Assembly: GCA_041392785.1 (NCBI GenBank)
Contig: JAWKLK010000008.1
Location: forward strand, 1 to 64,000
Direction of reading: 5' to 3'
From: OLB9 sp041392785
GTDB lineage: Bacteria > Bacteroidota > Bacteroidia > Chitinophagales > Saprospiraceae
Length of the DNA: 64,000 nucleotides
The translations under genes and the position numbers were made by a program. This document shows positions 9,538 to 20,700 of this stretch, piece by piece (the stretch's first letter is position 1; every line of letters starts with the position of its first letter). The notes beneath the pieces were generated by a model. The model was not told the DNA's origin, searched no databases, and saw only the letters and a program-made list of their open reading frames with translations.

Positions 9538-9912
9538 TTATTTTTTGATGCTATCAGCTACAATTTCTAAAACCGCTTTTTGTATCCATTTTTTACTTTG
9601 AGAAATAGCTAAATACATAAGTAAAGCTAGAATAGCTGCCAAAATGAAAAATCCTACAGCAATATTTCCAAACCACTGTCCTAAGAGCAAAGCACCTCCG
9701 ATAGAAACCAAAAAAATTATCATAAACATAAAAGCAAGAATAAGAATTCCTGACGTCAGTTTTGCTATGATCATTGCAGATTTTTCTGCAGTATTCAATA
9801 CCAGTAAATCGAGTTTTGCATCGATATACTCCTTACCATTTTCTAGAAAATTATTTGCTTCTGTTTTTATATCCATTGGTTGCCAAAGTTTCTGCGTCAC
9901 AAAAGAAGCCAA
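9538..9912 (-). CDS. Phage-holin-superfamily-III/YqjE-like membrane protein
   Basis: 124 aa. An amphipathic N-terminal part (ENGKEYIDAKLDLLVLNTAEK) precedes two membrane helices at about 48-72 and 82-105. Layout and length fit the Phage_holin_3_6/YqjE group, small inner-membrane proteins of uncertain function usually next to a YtxH-like gene, as here (6-bp gap). The first 12 residues are weakly typical; the Met at residue 13 (start at 9876) is the more likely start. Despite the family name nothing suggests phage lysis. Confidence 0.68.
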   Translation of the reverse strand: MASFVTQKLWQPMDIKTEANNFLENGKEYIDAKLDLLVLNTAEKSAMIIAKLTSGILILAFMFMIIFLVSIGGALLLGQWFGNIAVGFFILAAILALLMYLAISQSKKWIQKAVLEIVADSIKK

Positions 9913-9918
9913 TATCTC

Positions 9919-10338
9919 TTATGACATGTTTGATCTTGCATTGTTAAGGGTATCTGTTGTATCTTCTATTGCCCTTTTGACGGTATCTTTCGCGATGTCC
10001 GCAGTTTGATCAGCTGTACGCTGGACGTCATCCATCACATCATCGGCTGCACTTTTTGTTTTATTCCACCAATTCTTGCCTTTTGCAATTATAAAATCCA
10101 ATAATTCATCTACTTCATCTTTGGCTAAAGAAGCAGAGTCTTCTATTTTACCTTTCGCTTCATACCATGACTTTTTTGACTCTTGGATGTCATCTTGAAA
10201 TTGATCATAATATTTTTTACCTTTCCTTTTGGCTCGTCTGATATTTTCTTCACCTGAAGCAGGCGAAACCATTAAACCTATGGCAACTCCAACTGCTATT
10301 CCTCCTAAAATACCTGCTAAAACTTTTGATTTTGTCAT
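9919..10338 (-). CDS. YtxH-domain protein
   Basis: 139 aa. A glycine-rich membrane helix at about 8-27 (AGILGGIAVGVAIGLMVSP) is followed by the YtxH-type basic segment (ENIRRAKRKGKKYYDQF) and a long Lys/Asp/Ala-rich helix with repeats resembling apolipoprotein or LEA-like stress proteins. The family is linked to general stress responses in Firmicutes and Bacteroidota. It is the first gene of the YtxH-holin-like pair. Confidence 0.78.
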   Translation of the reverse strand: MTKSKVLAGILGGIAVGVAIGLMVSPASGEENIRRAKRKGKKYYDQFQDDIQESKKSWYEAKGKIEDSASLAKDEVDELLDFIIAKGKNWWNKTKSAADDVMDDVQRTADQTADIAKDTVKRAIEDTTDTLNNARSNMS

Positions 10339-10520
10339 TGTAATAATTTTTAAAATTTAATAATGAATAATGAAAACCTGATTTTTCGTTTATATCATTG
10401 TAAAATTACAACACCGACATCCAATCTAAAGTTCTTTAAGTATCAGAATTTGAATTTCATTAAGAGTTTATGATGATCAAACCTATGAAGTGAAATAACT
10501 TTTTTTAAATTCTATGTGTT

Positions 10521-10805
10521 ATGTATAAAAATAGTATGATCATGAATATTCAGTTTCAAGTAGAAAATATAAAGTGCGGTGGTTGCGCTCACACTGTGAC
10601 TTCGAGTCTCAAAAAAATAGAAAACATTGCAGATGTCGAAGTAATAATTGAAGACGGTTTGGTCAATATTTCTGGGACGAATTTAGACAGAGAACAAATA
10701 GCTAAAAAATTACACCAACTAGGATATCCGGAAATAGGAAAAGGAAACACCTTGACTACAGCAACTTCCTATGTTAGTTGTATGATAGGAAAAGTAACTA
10801 AATGA
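10521..10805 (+). CDS. Heavy-metal-associated (HMA) domain protein
   Basis: 94 aa with one ferredoxin-like HMA fold over about residues 8-75. The metal site reads CGGC (residues 19-22) rather than the commoner MxCxxC, so two Cys are present in a CxxC arrangement. Such small proteins carry Cu+ or other soft metals. Three Met codons in the first eight allow alternative starts (10521, 10536, 10542); the last best fits the fold. No metal ATPase or regulator is adjacent, so this is a stand-alone gene. Confidence 0.78.
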   Translation: MYKNSMIMNIQFQVENIKCGGCAHTVTSSLKKIENIADVEVIIEDGLVNISGTNLDREQIAKKLHQLGYPEIGKGNTLTTATSYVSCMIGKVTK

Positions 10806-10851
10806 TTTTTGTTCAGTAAAAATCCTATAGACATTGTCTTTAGAATATTTA

Positions 10852-11202
10852 TCATTTTCCTGATGCTTTCTTTTTACTAGACTTTGCTAAAGAATTGTAT
10901 TCCAAGCATTTATCTACCCAATAGTTCAAACTTTGATGCGTTTCATACCCAGACGAGTCTACAAAAACAAATCCTTTCATAGCTTTTCCAGTGAAATCCA
11001 TTTCTCTGCAACCAGGCATTTGTAGTGCAGATTCCATAGTCTCAGGATTGATTCTGCACATCAACTCATCTTTAACTATGCCAATACACATTTTGTTTTC
11101 AACCATAAAGCATAGGCCACCGAACATTCTTTTTTCCTCTACATTAGGTAGATATTGTAGTTTTTCACGAATTCTCTCTCCTAAATATTCATTAAAAGGC
11201 AT
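10852..11202 (-). CDS. TfoX N-terminal domain protein
   Basis: 116 aa. The TfoX_N fold spans about residues 5-95, with the typical RMFGGLCFMVENKMCIGIV segment and a FVFVDSSGYET stretch near 75. The C-terminal TfoX domain found in the competence regulator is absent, and the protein ends in a Lys/Ser-rich tail. Single-domain TfoX_N proteins are common in Bacteroidota; their function is unknown and should not be equated with competence control. Convergent with the HMA gene. Confidence 0.82.
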   Translation of the reverse strand: MPFNEYLGERIREKLQYLPNVEEKRMFGGLCFMVENKMCIGIVKDELMCRINPETMESALQMPGCREMDFTGKAMKGFVFVDSSGYETHQSLNYWVDKCLEYNSLAKSSKKKASGK

Positions 11203-11404
11203 TTTTGGATTATTTAAACTACTGTATACTGATGTTCACACGCAAAATTAAGGCTAAAATTCCGAATGTGATGCACGGAATATTGGCCAATTAATTTTCT
11301 ACATCCAAAAAGTACAAAAAATTGGAGTTTGGATTTTTTTTCTACAGAATGTGCCATTTTCTTGCATGAACCAAATATTTTTACTCCAAATCAATGAAAT
11401 ACCC

Positions 11405-11412
11405 TAATTTTG
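11405..11412 (+). promoter_or_regulatory. Promoter -7 element of the thioredoxin-dockerin gene
   Basis: TAATTTTG matches TAnnTTTG and lies 27 bp before the ATG at 11440. It argues against the earlier in-frame ATG at 11410, which overlaps this element. Confidence 0.5.
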
Positions 11413-11439
11413 TATTTTATCAATATAAAATTTCTACTT

Positions 11440-12477
11440 ATGGCTTTAATATTATTTAGACGGATATCTTTTATTCCACTTTTATTGATGGTATTGGGTT
11501 TCTATCAGGTACGAGGTACGAATATCCATAATTTTACATTTACGGATACTGACAATCATAGCTATAATCTATATAACGACTTTTTAAATCAAGGCAAAAC
11601 CGTTGTGATCAAGTTCTTTTTCACTACATGTCCTCCTTGCATAGCTATCACACCTGCATGGCAAGATAAATATGAAGAATGGGGAAGCGGTCAGTACGAT
11701 GTTGAATTTATAGAAGTTTCCATTTTGGTATCCGACACAAATCCAAAAGTGAAAGCATTTAAAAACTCCTATGGGCTGACCATGTTGGGAGTGGGATGGG
11801 ATGGGAATGCCAATGCAATTATTGAACCATTTCAAGATGGTAATTATGGATCATGGTGGGGAACACCTGCATTTGCGGTTATTTCACCAAGCGGGGAATT
11901 GAATTACTCTGTACAATTCACAAATCTGGATGCAGCAATCCAAGCTACAGGAGCCACCAAACCATCTGGTGTACCTGACCCAACGATATATAAGTTCGAA
12001 TTAAATACATATGGACTTCAAATTCCAGATGACCATTATAGGTTAAATCTTGAGTCTGCTTTAAACTCAGACCAAAAATATCCTTTGTTTAGAGACAGCA
12101 CCGGATCTTACAGATTTTCCTATCCTTCATCTCAATATCCTGAATTAATAGCTCCAATTATCACATTTGAAAGTTTAGGACCAGCTTATACCAATGCTGT
12201 TTCTGGATTAGATTTGGTGTTGATAACAAGACATATTTTAGGTATAGAGCCATTTGATGCCGATAGAAAACTAAAAGCAGCTGATGCTACAGCAGATGGC
12301 AGAGTAAATGTAACTGACCTAAGTACGCTACGGAAAGTGCAATTGGGAATATTGACATCACTACCTAATTCACCGTCATATATTTTTGAACCTGAAACAA
12401 TTGAGTTACAGACATTAAGCCCAGGTAATGAAATTTTACTAAATTTTTCAATCATTAAAATTGGGAATGTCAATTAA
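11440..12477 (+). CDS. Secreted thioredoxin-fold protein with dockerin-like repeats
   Basis: 345 aa. Signal peptide (about 1-26) is followed by a thioredoxin/TlpA-like domain with a CPPC redox motif (FFFTTCPPCIAITPAW) at about residues 60-80, then a beta-rich linker and two dockerin-like units: SGLDLVLITRHILG and ADATADGRVNVTDLSTLRK, the second with Asp/Asn positions of an EF-hand-like Ca loop. It ends in IKIGNVN, the close of similar Saprospiraceae dockerin-like modules; in those proteins a sorting domain often follows, which is missing here. A periplasmic or surface thiol-redox role is likely. The start was chosen because an upstream promoter element overlaps the earlier ATG. Confidence 0.75.
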   Translation: MALILFRRISFIPLLLMVLGFYQVRGTNIHNFTFTDTDNHSYNLYNDFLNQGKTVVIKFFFTTCPPCIAITPAWQDKYEEWGSGQYDVEFIEVSILVSDTNPKVKAFKNSYGLTMLGVGWDGNANAIIEPFQDGNYGSWWGTPAFAVISPSGELNYSVQFTNLDAAIQATGATKPSGVPDPTIYKFELNTYGLQIPDDHYRLNLESALNSDQKYPLFRDSTGSYRFSYPSSQYPELIAPIITFESLGPAYTNAVSGLDLVLITRHILGIEPFDADRKLKAADATADGRVNVTDLSTLRKVQLGILTSLPNSPSYIFEPETIELQTLSPGNEILLNFSIIKIGNVN

Positions 12478-12479
12478 CT

Positions 12480-12487
12480 TATCTTTG
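12480..12487 (+). promoter_or_regulatory. Promoter -7 element of the 158-aa gene
   Basis: TATCTTTG lies 19 bp upstream of the ATG at 12507 and matches TAnnTTTG. Confidence 0.5.
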
Positions 12488-12506
12488 CCTTTTCAAAAAG
12501 GCAGAC

Positions 12507-12983
12507 ATGCATAAAATTTCTGAAAGTTCAATTGAGACCATACTAGTTCGTTATGAGGATTCTTTATCATTACAAAATGATAGAAACCACATAGAGTTAA
12601 ATTATCCAGATTTTTATAAGATTCTGATCCGTGAAGACTTTGAAATTTTGACAGAGGAAGAAATTGATACACTGCTTTATCTTTTTCAGATAGTCACAAT
12701 TTCTATTCAACAAGAGATTCAGGTACTTCCAAAATTTGATATTCAAAAATTTGATGAAAACGAAGAAAAATTATGGGGAAATTATCAAGATAAACAAAGG
12801 ACGCTAAAAAAAGCATTTGATGATTACTTCTCAAGTATTGATCAAGAAGAGTTATTGGCTGTTCTTGAAGACACACTTACTGACGATACAGAAGAAGATT
12901 CAATAGTAATTTCATCAGTTGGGAAAGAGGTAATTATGATTGTAATTGTCGCAGTAATTCTAACCTATGATGCTCTGAATTAA
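12507..12983 (+). CDS. Hypothetical acidic protein with C-terminal hydrophobic tail
   Basis: 158 aa, not recognised. It is acidic and helical (for example EDFEILTEEEIDTLLYLFQ around residue 45 and DQEELLAVLEDTLTDD around 112) and ends in a hydrophobic stretch, VIMIVIVAVILTYDALN, that could anchor it by its C-terminus. It has its own -7 promoter element and stands alone between the thioredoxin-dockerin gene and the rpoC terminator region. Confidence 0.6.
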   Translation: MHKISESSIETILVRYEDSLSLQNDRNHIELNYPDFYKILIREDFEILTEEEIDTLLYLFQIVTISIQQEIQVLPKFDIQKFDENEEKLWGNYQDKQRTLKKAFDDYFSSIDQEELLAVLEDTLTDDTEEDSIVISSVGKEVIMIVIVAVILTYDALN

Positions 12984-13384
12984 AATAAATTTTCGGCAAA
13001 CGAGTTGTATCAATAAAAAAAAACCAGACTTGTCCCAAGTAAATTTAGTACGTTTTTAAATAGCTGAATATCAACATCATAATAATTCTTTCATGTCAAT
13101 TTACAAACAAAAAACTGTTTGAGCGAATAGGACTATTTATCAAAAGACAAATCTAAAATAACATGAAAATATATGTAAAGAGCGGATGTAAAAGACGAGT
13201 TTTTTGTTTCCGTCGAGAAGATGCTTTTTAAGCACTATGAAGATAAAATAGCAGCGGCGTTTTTTATTTACTTTTTTTTGCTGATGAAAATAAGTAAAAG
13301 CTTCGCCGGATTGAGGCAATTGTATAATCAGAGTTCAATCAACAACCATCACCATAGGGTCAAAGAGCATATTGTATATCAATA
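12984..13384. other. Non-coding gap downstream of rpoC
   Basis: Four hundred AT-rich bases without a credible gene on either strand. An imperfect inverted repeat pairs TTTACTT near 13268 with AAGTAAA near 13289, flanked by CGGCG/CGCCG; its role is unknown. I see nothing else here. Confidence 0.5.
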
Positions 13385-13422
13385 AAAAAGCCCATTTACT
13401 TTGAATTGTAAATGGGCTTTTT
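13385..13422 (-). terminator. Rho-independent terminator of the rpoBC operon
   Basis: AAAAAGCCCATTTAC (13385-13399) and GTAAATGGGCTTTTT (13408-13422) form a 15-bp stem with an 8-base loop, 20 bp after the rpoC stop. The A/T flanks also make it usable from the plus strand. Confidence 0.88.
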
Positions 13423-13442
13423 GTTATTTCAAGACAAATCTA

Positions 13443-16400
13443 CTAATTCACATTGTAGGGATTAGAAGAATCCACATCCAACAATTTGAATTTACGAAGT
13501 CCAGTACCTGCGGGTATGTTCTTACCCACGATTACATTCTCCTTCAATCCTGATAAAGAGTCCTTCTTAGCTGCAATGGCTGCGGTAGAAAGCACTTTGG
13601 TTGTCTCTTGGAATGATGCAGCAGAAATCCAGCTGTCTACACCCAAAGATGCCCTAGTAATACCTTGCAGTAAGATACTTGAAGTTGCAGGAATGGCATC
13701 CCTAACTTCAGCTACTTTCTTATCATTTCTTTTAAGATTTGAATTCTCTTCTCTTAATTGTCTAATAGATACAATTTGACCAGCTTTAAGCACTGCAGAT
13801 TCGCCCGGATTTGTAACAACCTTCTTGTCGAAAATCCAATCATTTTGTTCATTAAAATCGTGTCTATCCACTGCTTCACCTTCAAGGAAACTTGTATCTC
13901 CTGGATCCATAATCTCTACCCTACGCATCATTTGCCTTACGATTACTTCAATATGCTTATCATTGATGGCAATACCCTGTGATCGATATACTTCTTGTAC
14001 ACCATTCACTAAATATGATTGAACTGCGAAAGGCCCTTTGATATTCAAAATGTCTAGAGGAGCAACTGCACCGTCTGATAATTGCATTCCTGCTCTCACA
14101 AAGTCTCCCTCTTGGACGAGTAAATGCTTTGACAAGGCAATAAGGTATTTTCTACGTTGACCAGTCTTCTCATCTTCCACAAAGATTTCGCGGTTACCTC
14201 TCTTGATTTTACCAAATACAACGATTCCATCAATCTCTGATGTCACAGCTGGGTTCGAAGGATTTCTAGCTTCAAATAACTCTGTAACCCTAGGTAAACC
14301 ACCCGTTATATCTTGAATTTTTCCAAGATTTCTAGGGATTTTCACAATCTTTTGACCAGGTTCAATTGTCGCATTGTCTTCGATTGTAATGTATGCGCCA
14401 ACGGGTAAATTATAAGTCTTTAATTCATCTCCGCTTGGAGACATAATTTTAATAATCGGAATCTTCTTTTTATTCTTGGACTCGATAATTACCTTCTCTG
14501 CATAACCTGTTTGGTCATCCCTTTCTACTCTGTAAGTTACACCTTCTTCTATATCTTCAAACTTAGCAATTCCACCAAATTCTGTAATGATCAAGTTGTT
14601 AAATGGATCCCATTCACAAATAGCTTGTCCTTTTGTTATGGTTTGTTTATCCTTCACTAGGAGTGTCGAACCATATGGAATAAAGTATGAATTATATAAT
14701 TTTTTAGTAACTGGATCTATTACTCTTACCTCACCAGATCTTGACAGTACTATTTGGCGAAGATTCCCATCCTCATTATCAGTGGTTACTTTGACATTAT
14801 CAAACTCAATGACCCCGTCAAACTTTGATACAATTTCTGATTCTGTTTTTGATACAGATGCGATACCACCCACGTGGAATGTTCTCAACGTCAACTGAGT
14901 TCCCGGTTCGCCAATACTTTGTGCAGCAATGATACCAACTGCATCTCCAGTCTCAACTCTACGTCCTGATGCTAGGTTTTTACCGTAGCATTTTGCACAA
15001 ACTCCTGTTCTCGTCTCACATGTCAAAACTGACCTAATAGTCACCATGTCTATAGCTGAACTTTCTATTTGTGAAGCCACATTTTGATCTATATAACCAC
15101 CAGCTTCTACCAATAACGTATCTGAAACGGGATCTTTAATATCATACAAGGAATATCTACCAATTATTCTAGAACCGAGCGGTTCAATGATGTTTTCATT
15201 GTCTTTTAGAGCTTCTGTATCAATACCACGTAAAGTATTACAGTCTTCCTCCGTAATAATGACATCTTGAGCTACGTCAACAAGCCTTCTTGTCAAGTAT
15301 CCTGCATCAGCAGTCTTTAAAGCTGTATCCGCCAAACCTTTTCTCGCTCCGTGTGTAGAAATGAAATATTCCAAAACTGATAATCCTTCAAGGAAATTTG
15401 CTAGGATTGGGTTTTCAATAATAGCGCCTCCTGTATCACCAGATTTTCTTGGTTTTGCCATAAGACCTCTCAAACCACACAACTGTTTAATCTGCTGTTT
15501 TGATCCCCTAGCACCAGAGTCCAACATCATAAACACAGAGTTAAAACCGTCTTTATGTTGGGCAATCTCACGCATCAGGTTGTCAGTAATCTTATTATCG
15601 GCAAAAGTCCATTTGTCAATGACTTGGTTATATCTTTCATTTGGAGTAATCAAACCCATGTTATAATTCTCCCAAACTTCATCCACTTCCTCTTGCGCCT
15701 CTAATAAGGTTTGTTCCTTTATACTTGGAGTAATTAAATCACCAAGATTGAATGACAAACCACCTTTGTAAGCCCAAAAGAATCCCATTTCTTTGATTTG
15801 ATCTAGAAAAGCTGCCGTTTGCCTGAAATCTGTTCTAGTAATTATGTCAGAAATAATCTTTTTTAGACTTTTCTTGGTCATCAGCTGATTGATAAAAGGA
15901 ACTTGTTCAGGGACGGCTTGGTTAAAGAGCACACGTCCTACTGTTGTCTCAATAATTTTAGTGACAATTTTTCCATCTTCCTCCGCCCTTGCACGAACCT
16001 TGATAATAGCATGCAAATCCAATTTTCTTTCATTGAATGCAATTACCACTTCCTCAGCGCTGTAGAATACACGACCTTCTCCTTGAACTTTTTGGTCACC
16101 CTTGGATTTTCTAGGTTTAGTAAGGTAATATAGACCAAGAACCATATCCTGGGAAGGCAAAGTCACAGGTGAACCATCTTGTGGGTTCAACATGTTATGT
16201 GCAGATAGCATAAGAATCTGTGCTTCTAAAATAGCAGCATGCCCCAATGGTACATGGACTGCCATTTGGTCACCATCGAAGTCGGCGTTAAATGCACCAC
16301 ACACTAATGGGTGAAGCTGTATCGCTTTACCTTCAATCAACCTAGGCTGGAAAGCTTGGATGGAAAGTTCAGCAATGTAGGAGCCCTATTAAGAAGAACG

Positions 16401-17691
16401 GGATGACCTTTCAGAATATTCTCGAGGATTTCCAAATAATGGGATCCTTTTTGTCTACCAATTTCTTTGTAGATTCTACTGTTTTAACTACCCTCTTTCA
16501 ATTAATTTCTTAATGATAAACGGCTTAAACAATTCTGCCGCCATTCCTTTAGGGAGTCCGCACTCATGCAACAATAACGTTGGGCCTACCACAATCACAC
16601 TACGACCTGAATAGTCTACCCTTTTACCTAATAGGTTTTGACGAAAACGTCCTTGTTTACCTTTTAAGACATCACTCAATGACTTCAATGACCTTCCGCC
16701 TTCCGCTTTTACTGCGTTGGATTTCCTTGAATTATCAAAGAGTGAATCCACGGCTTCTTGAAGCATACGTTTTTCATTTCGCAAAATCACTTCAGGAGCC
16801 TTGATTTCAAGAAGTCTTTTAGTCGGTTATTTCTGATGATAACCCTTCTATAAAGGTCATTTAAATCAGAGCTTGCAAATCTACCACCATCCAAAGGGAC
16901 CAAAGGTCTTAATTCTGGTGGCGTCACTGGCAAGTATTGAATAATTGTCCATTCAGGTCTATTCTCTGAAGATTCTAAACCAGATCTGAACGCTTCTACC
17001 ACTCTAAGTCTTTTGAGCGCTTCAGACTTTCTTTGTTGAGAAGTTTCATTAGCCGCTTGATCTCTCAATTCAAAAGACAACTCATCTAGGTCTATTCTCT
17101 CCAATAAATCTTGAACAGCCTCAGCACCCATTTTCGCAATGAACTTATTCGGATCATTGTTTTCAAGTAACTGATTATCTTTTGGTAAGGTCTCAATGAT
17201 ATCAAAATATTCCTCCTCAGAAAGTAACTCATGTTTTTCGATCTCAGAAGCTTTTACACCAGGTTGAATAACCACATATCTTTCATAATATATGATAGAT
17301 TCCAACTTTTTAGATGAATATCCCAAAAGATATCCAATTTTGTTTGGTAATGATTTAAAAACCAAATGTGTACAACAGAACCACCAATTTGATGTGCCCC
17401 ATACGCTCTCTTCTAACCTTCTTTTCAGTCACTTACACCGCATCTATCACATACGATGCCTCTGTATCTGATACGTTTATATTTCCCACACCCGCACTCA
17501 TAATCCTTTACAGGTCCGAAAATTCTTTCGCAAAATAAACCATCTCGCTCGGGTTTGTAAGAGCGATAATTTATGGTTTCAGGCTTCAAAACCTCACCAA
17601 AAGATCTCTCCAAAATCTCATCAGGAGAACTCAAACTAATAGTGATAGATTCAAATCCTTTCGTTGGTTTAACACCCTTTTTCTTAAGCAT
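13443..17691 (-). CDS. rpoC: DNA-directed RNA polymerase subunit beta' (reading frame broken by several indels)
   Basis: About 1,418 codons' worth of sequence, full length for Bacteroidota, but split into frames at 17691-17425, 17365-16787, 16790-16488 and 16340-13443. Recognised parts in order: zinc-binding CGCGKYKRIRYRGIVCDRCG, GKRVDYSGRSVIVVGP, the catalytic NADFDGDQMAVHVPL, the second zinc site (CETRTGVCAKCYG) and a normal C-terminus. Restoring single bases recovers the family sequence: 2 bases near 17428, C near 17379, T near 17357, A near 16818, C (G on the coding strand) near 16492 and near 16432, and one base near 16363. Loss of this essential gene is not credible, so sequence error is the first explanation. 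It follows rpoB in the same operon. Confidence 0.93.
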
Positions 17692-17722
17692 ATGTATTAT
17701 TTATAGGTTGTTAAATATTTTA

Positions 17723-20700
17723 TTAATCAAATTTTATATCTAAGGCAAGACCTCTCAATTCATGAACCAATACATTAAATGATTCTGGAATATTTGAGTC
17801 CGGTATATTATCGCCTTTTACAATGGCTTCATATGCCTTAGCTCTTCCGATGATGTCATCCGACTTGATGGTTAATAATTCTCGCAAGATATTAGCAGCA
17901 CCATAAGCTTCAAGGGCCCAAACTTCCATCTCACCAAATCTCTGACCACCAAATTGTGCTTTACCACCAAGAGGTTGCTGCGTAATGAGTGAATATGGAC
18001 CGATAGATCTGGCGTGCATTTTATCATCCACCATGTGAGACAATTTCAACATATAAATCACTCCAACTGTTGCTTGCTGGTGAAATCTATCGCCCGTTTC
18101 GCCATCGTACAGATAAGTTTGTCCGTATGCAGGTAATCCAGCTTTTTCGATATAGGTCTCTATCTCGTCTAAGCTGGCACCATCAAAAATTGGAGTTGCA
18201 AACTTGACACCCAGGTTTTTACCTGCCCACCCCAAAACTGTTTCAAAAATCTGACCTAAGTTCATCCGTGAAGGTACACCCAATGGGTTTAATACTATGT
18301 CTACAGGAGATCCATCTTCGAGGAAAGGCATGTCTTCTTGTCTTACGATTCGAGATACGATACCTTTATTTCCGTGACGACCAGCCAGCTTATCTCCAAC
18401 TTTCAATTTTCGTTTTTTAGCCAAATAAACTTTGGCTAACTTAAGAACTCCAGCTGGCAATTCATCTCCTATACTCAAATTGAACTTCTCTCGTTTGTAT
18501 CTACCCAATTCCTCATTAACTTTGATATTATAATTATGCAATAATCTTGCTATGATATCATTAGTTTTACTTTCCTTGGTCCATCCCGAGTAATCCACTT
18601 GTGAATAATCAATCTCTTTAAATACTTTTGAAGTGTATACAACTCCCTTTGGAATCAGTTCTTCATTGTAAATACTCTTAACGCCTTCAGAAACTTTTCC
18701 ATCAAGGAAAGTCATCAATTTATCAACTAGAATCGTCTTTAACTCATTGATGTTAATCGCATGATTTTCATCAAGTTTATTTAACAATTCCTTTTCTTGA
18801 ACCTTTTGATCTTTATCTTTTTTTGCGCGTGCAAACAACTGTTTGTCTATCACTATACCAGTAGTAGAAGGCGATGCTTTCAATGATGCATCTTTCACAT
18901 CCCCAGCTTTATCTCCAAAGATTGCTCTAAGCAATTTCTCTTCAGGTGTTGGATCAGATTCCCCTTTTGGAGTGATTTTACCAATCAAAATATCCCCTTC
19001 TTTCACCCAAGCGCCGATTCTGATAATACCATTTTCATCTAGGTCTTTTGTGGCTTCTTCGCTCACATTTGGAATATCATTTGTAAATTCCTCTTCACCT
19101 AGTTTGGTATCTCGAACATCAATTTCGTAACTTTCAATATGCAAAGAAGTAAAAATATCTTCTTTCAGCACTCTTTCAGAAATCACAATCGCATCCTCAA
19201 AATTATAACCTTTCCAAGGCATGAATGCTACTTGTAAGTTTTGACCAAGGGCCAATTCACCATTCTCTGTGGCATAACCTTCGCATAGGAGACTGCCTTT
19301 TCTTACTCGTTGACCCTTATTGACAATTGGCTTAAGATTGATACATGAACCTTGGTTCGTTCTAACAAATTTTGCTAACTTATAAGTTTTGACGTTATCA
19401 TCAAATGAAACTAACATCTCATCTTCAGATTTGTCATAACGAATCACAATTTCATTTGCATCAACATACTCAACAACACCTTCACCTTCGGCATTAATCA
19501 ACATATTTGAATCTTCTGCAACTTTTGCCTCAAGTCCTGTTCCAACGATTGGAGACTTAGGCTTCACTAGAGGTAAAGCCTGACGCTGCATGTTAGAACC
19601 CATCAAAGCCCTGTTAGCATCATCATTTTCAAGAAAAGGAATCAAAGAAGCAGATACGCCCACAATTTGATTTGGAGCAATATCCATATATTCTAATTCT
19701 TCAGCCGTCAAAACTGGGAATTCACCGTGTTCTCTAGATTTAATCCTATCAGAGACAAAGGAACCTCCTTCATTAATAACCGCATTTGCTTGTGCTATTC
19801 TTCTATAATCCTCGGCTTCCGCAGACAAATATTGAATATTTCCCGACATGTCCACCTTGCCATCTACTACTTTTCGGTAAGGTGTCTCAAGGAAGCCCAT
19901 TTTATTCACTTTTGCATGTACGCACAAAGTGGAAATAAGACCAATATTCGGCCCTTCTGGTGTCTCAATTGTACATAACCTACCATAGTGAGAATAATGT
20001 ACGTCTCGAACTTCGAAACCTGCTCTTTCTCTCGAAAGACCACCAGGTCCTAAAGCAGAAATCCTTCTCTTATGTGTAATTTCAGACAGTGGGTTGGTCT
20101 GATCTAGGAACTGGGATAACTGACTTGTTCCAAAAAATGAATTAATTACAGAAGACAAAGTTCGTGCATTGATCAAATCTATCGGAGTGAAAACTTCATT
20201 ATCACGAACATTCATTCTTTCACGAATAGTACGAGTCATCCTTGCTAAACCTACGCCAAACTGAGCATACAACTGTTCTCCAACAGTACGTACGCGTCTA
20301 TTTGCCAAATGGTCAATATCATCAAGCTCAGCTTTTTGATTGACCAAAATGACTAAATACCTCACAATGGAAATGATATCTTCCTTTGTAAGCACTAAAG
20401 TGTCCTTAGGTATTTCAAGGCTAAGCTTACGATTTATTTTATATCGCCCTACTTCTCCTAAATTATATCTTTTATCAGAGAAAATAATTTGTCAATGATC
20501 CCTCTCGCTGTTTCTTCATCAGGTGGATCAGTACTTTAATTGTCTATAGATTTGAGTCACGGCTTCAACTTCACTTGATGCAGGATCTTTCTGTAAGGTA
20601 TTATATATTATTGTATAATCTTCTTCTAGATCTTCTTTCTGAAGAATTACAGTATCAACACCTTCCTCAATGATCAACTCAATATTTTCTTCATCCAATA

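Noticed and set aside
9538..10338. Prophage, from the holin-like gene
   Set aside because: The gene belongs to a cellular holin-superfamily/YqjE group next to a YtxH-like gene; no other phage gene is present.
10852..11202. Competence regulator TfoX/Sxy
   Set aside because: Only the N-terminal domain is present; stand-alone copies are common and not tied to competence.
12984..13384. A small gene or ncRNA in the gap after rpoC
   Set aside because: No frame with a usable start, no promoter of the TAnnTTTG type and only a weak imperfect hairpin were found.
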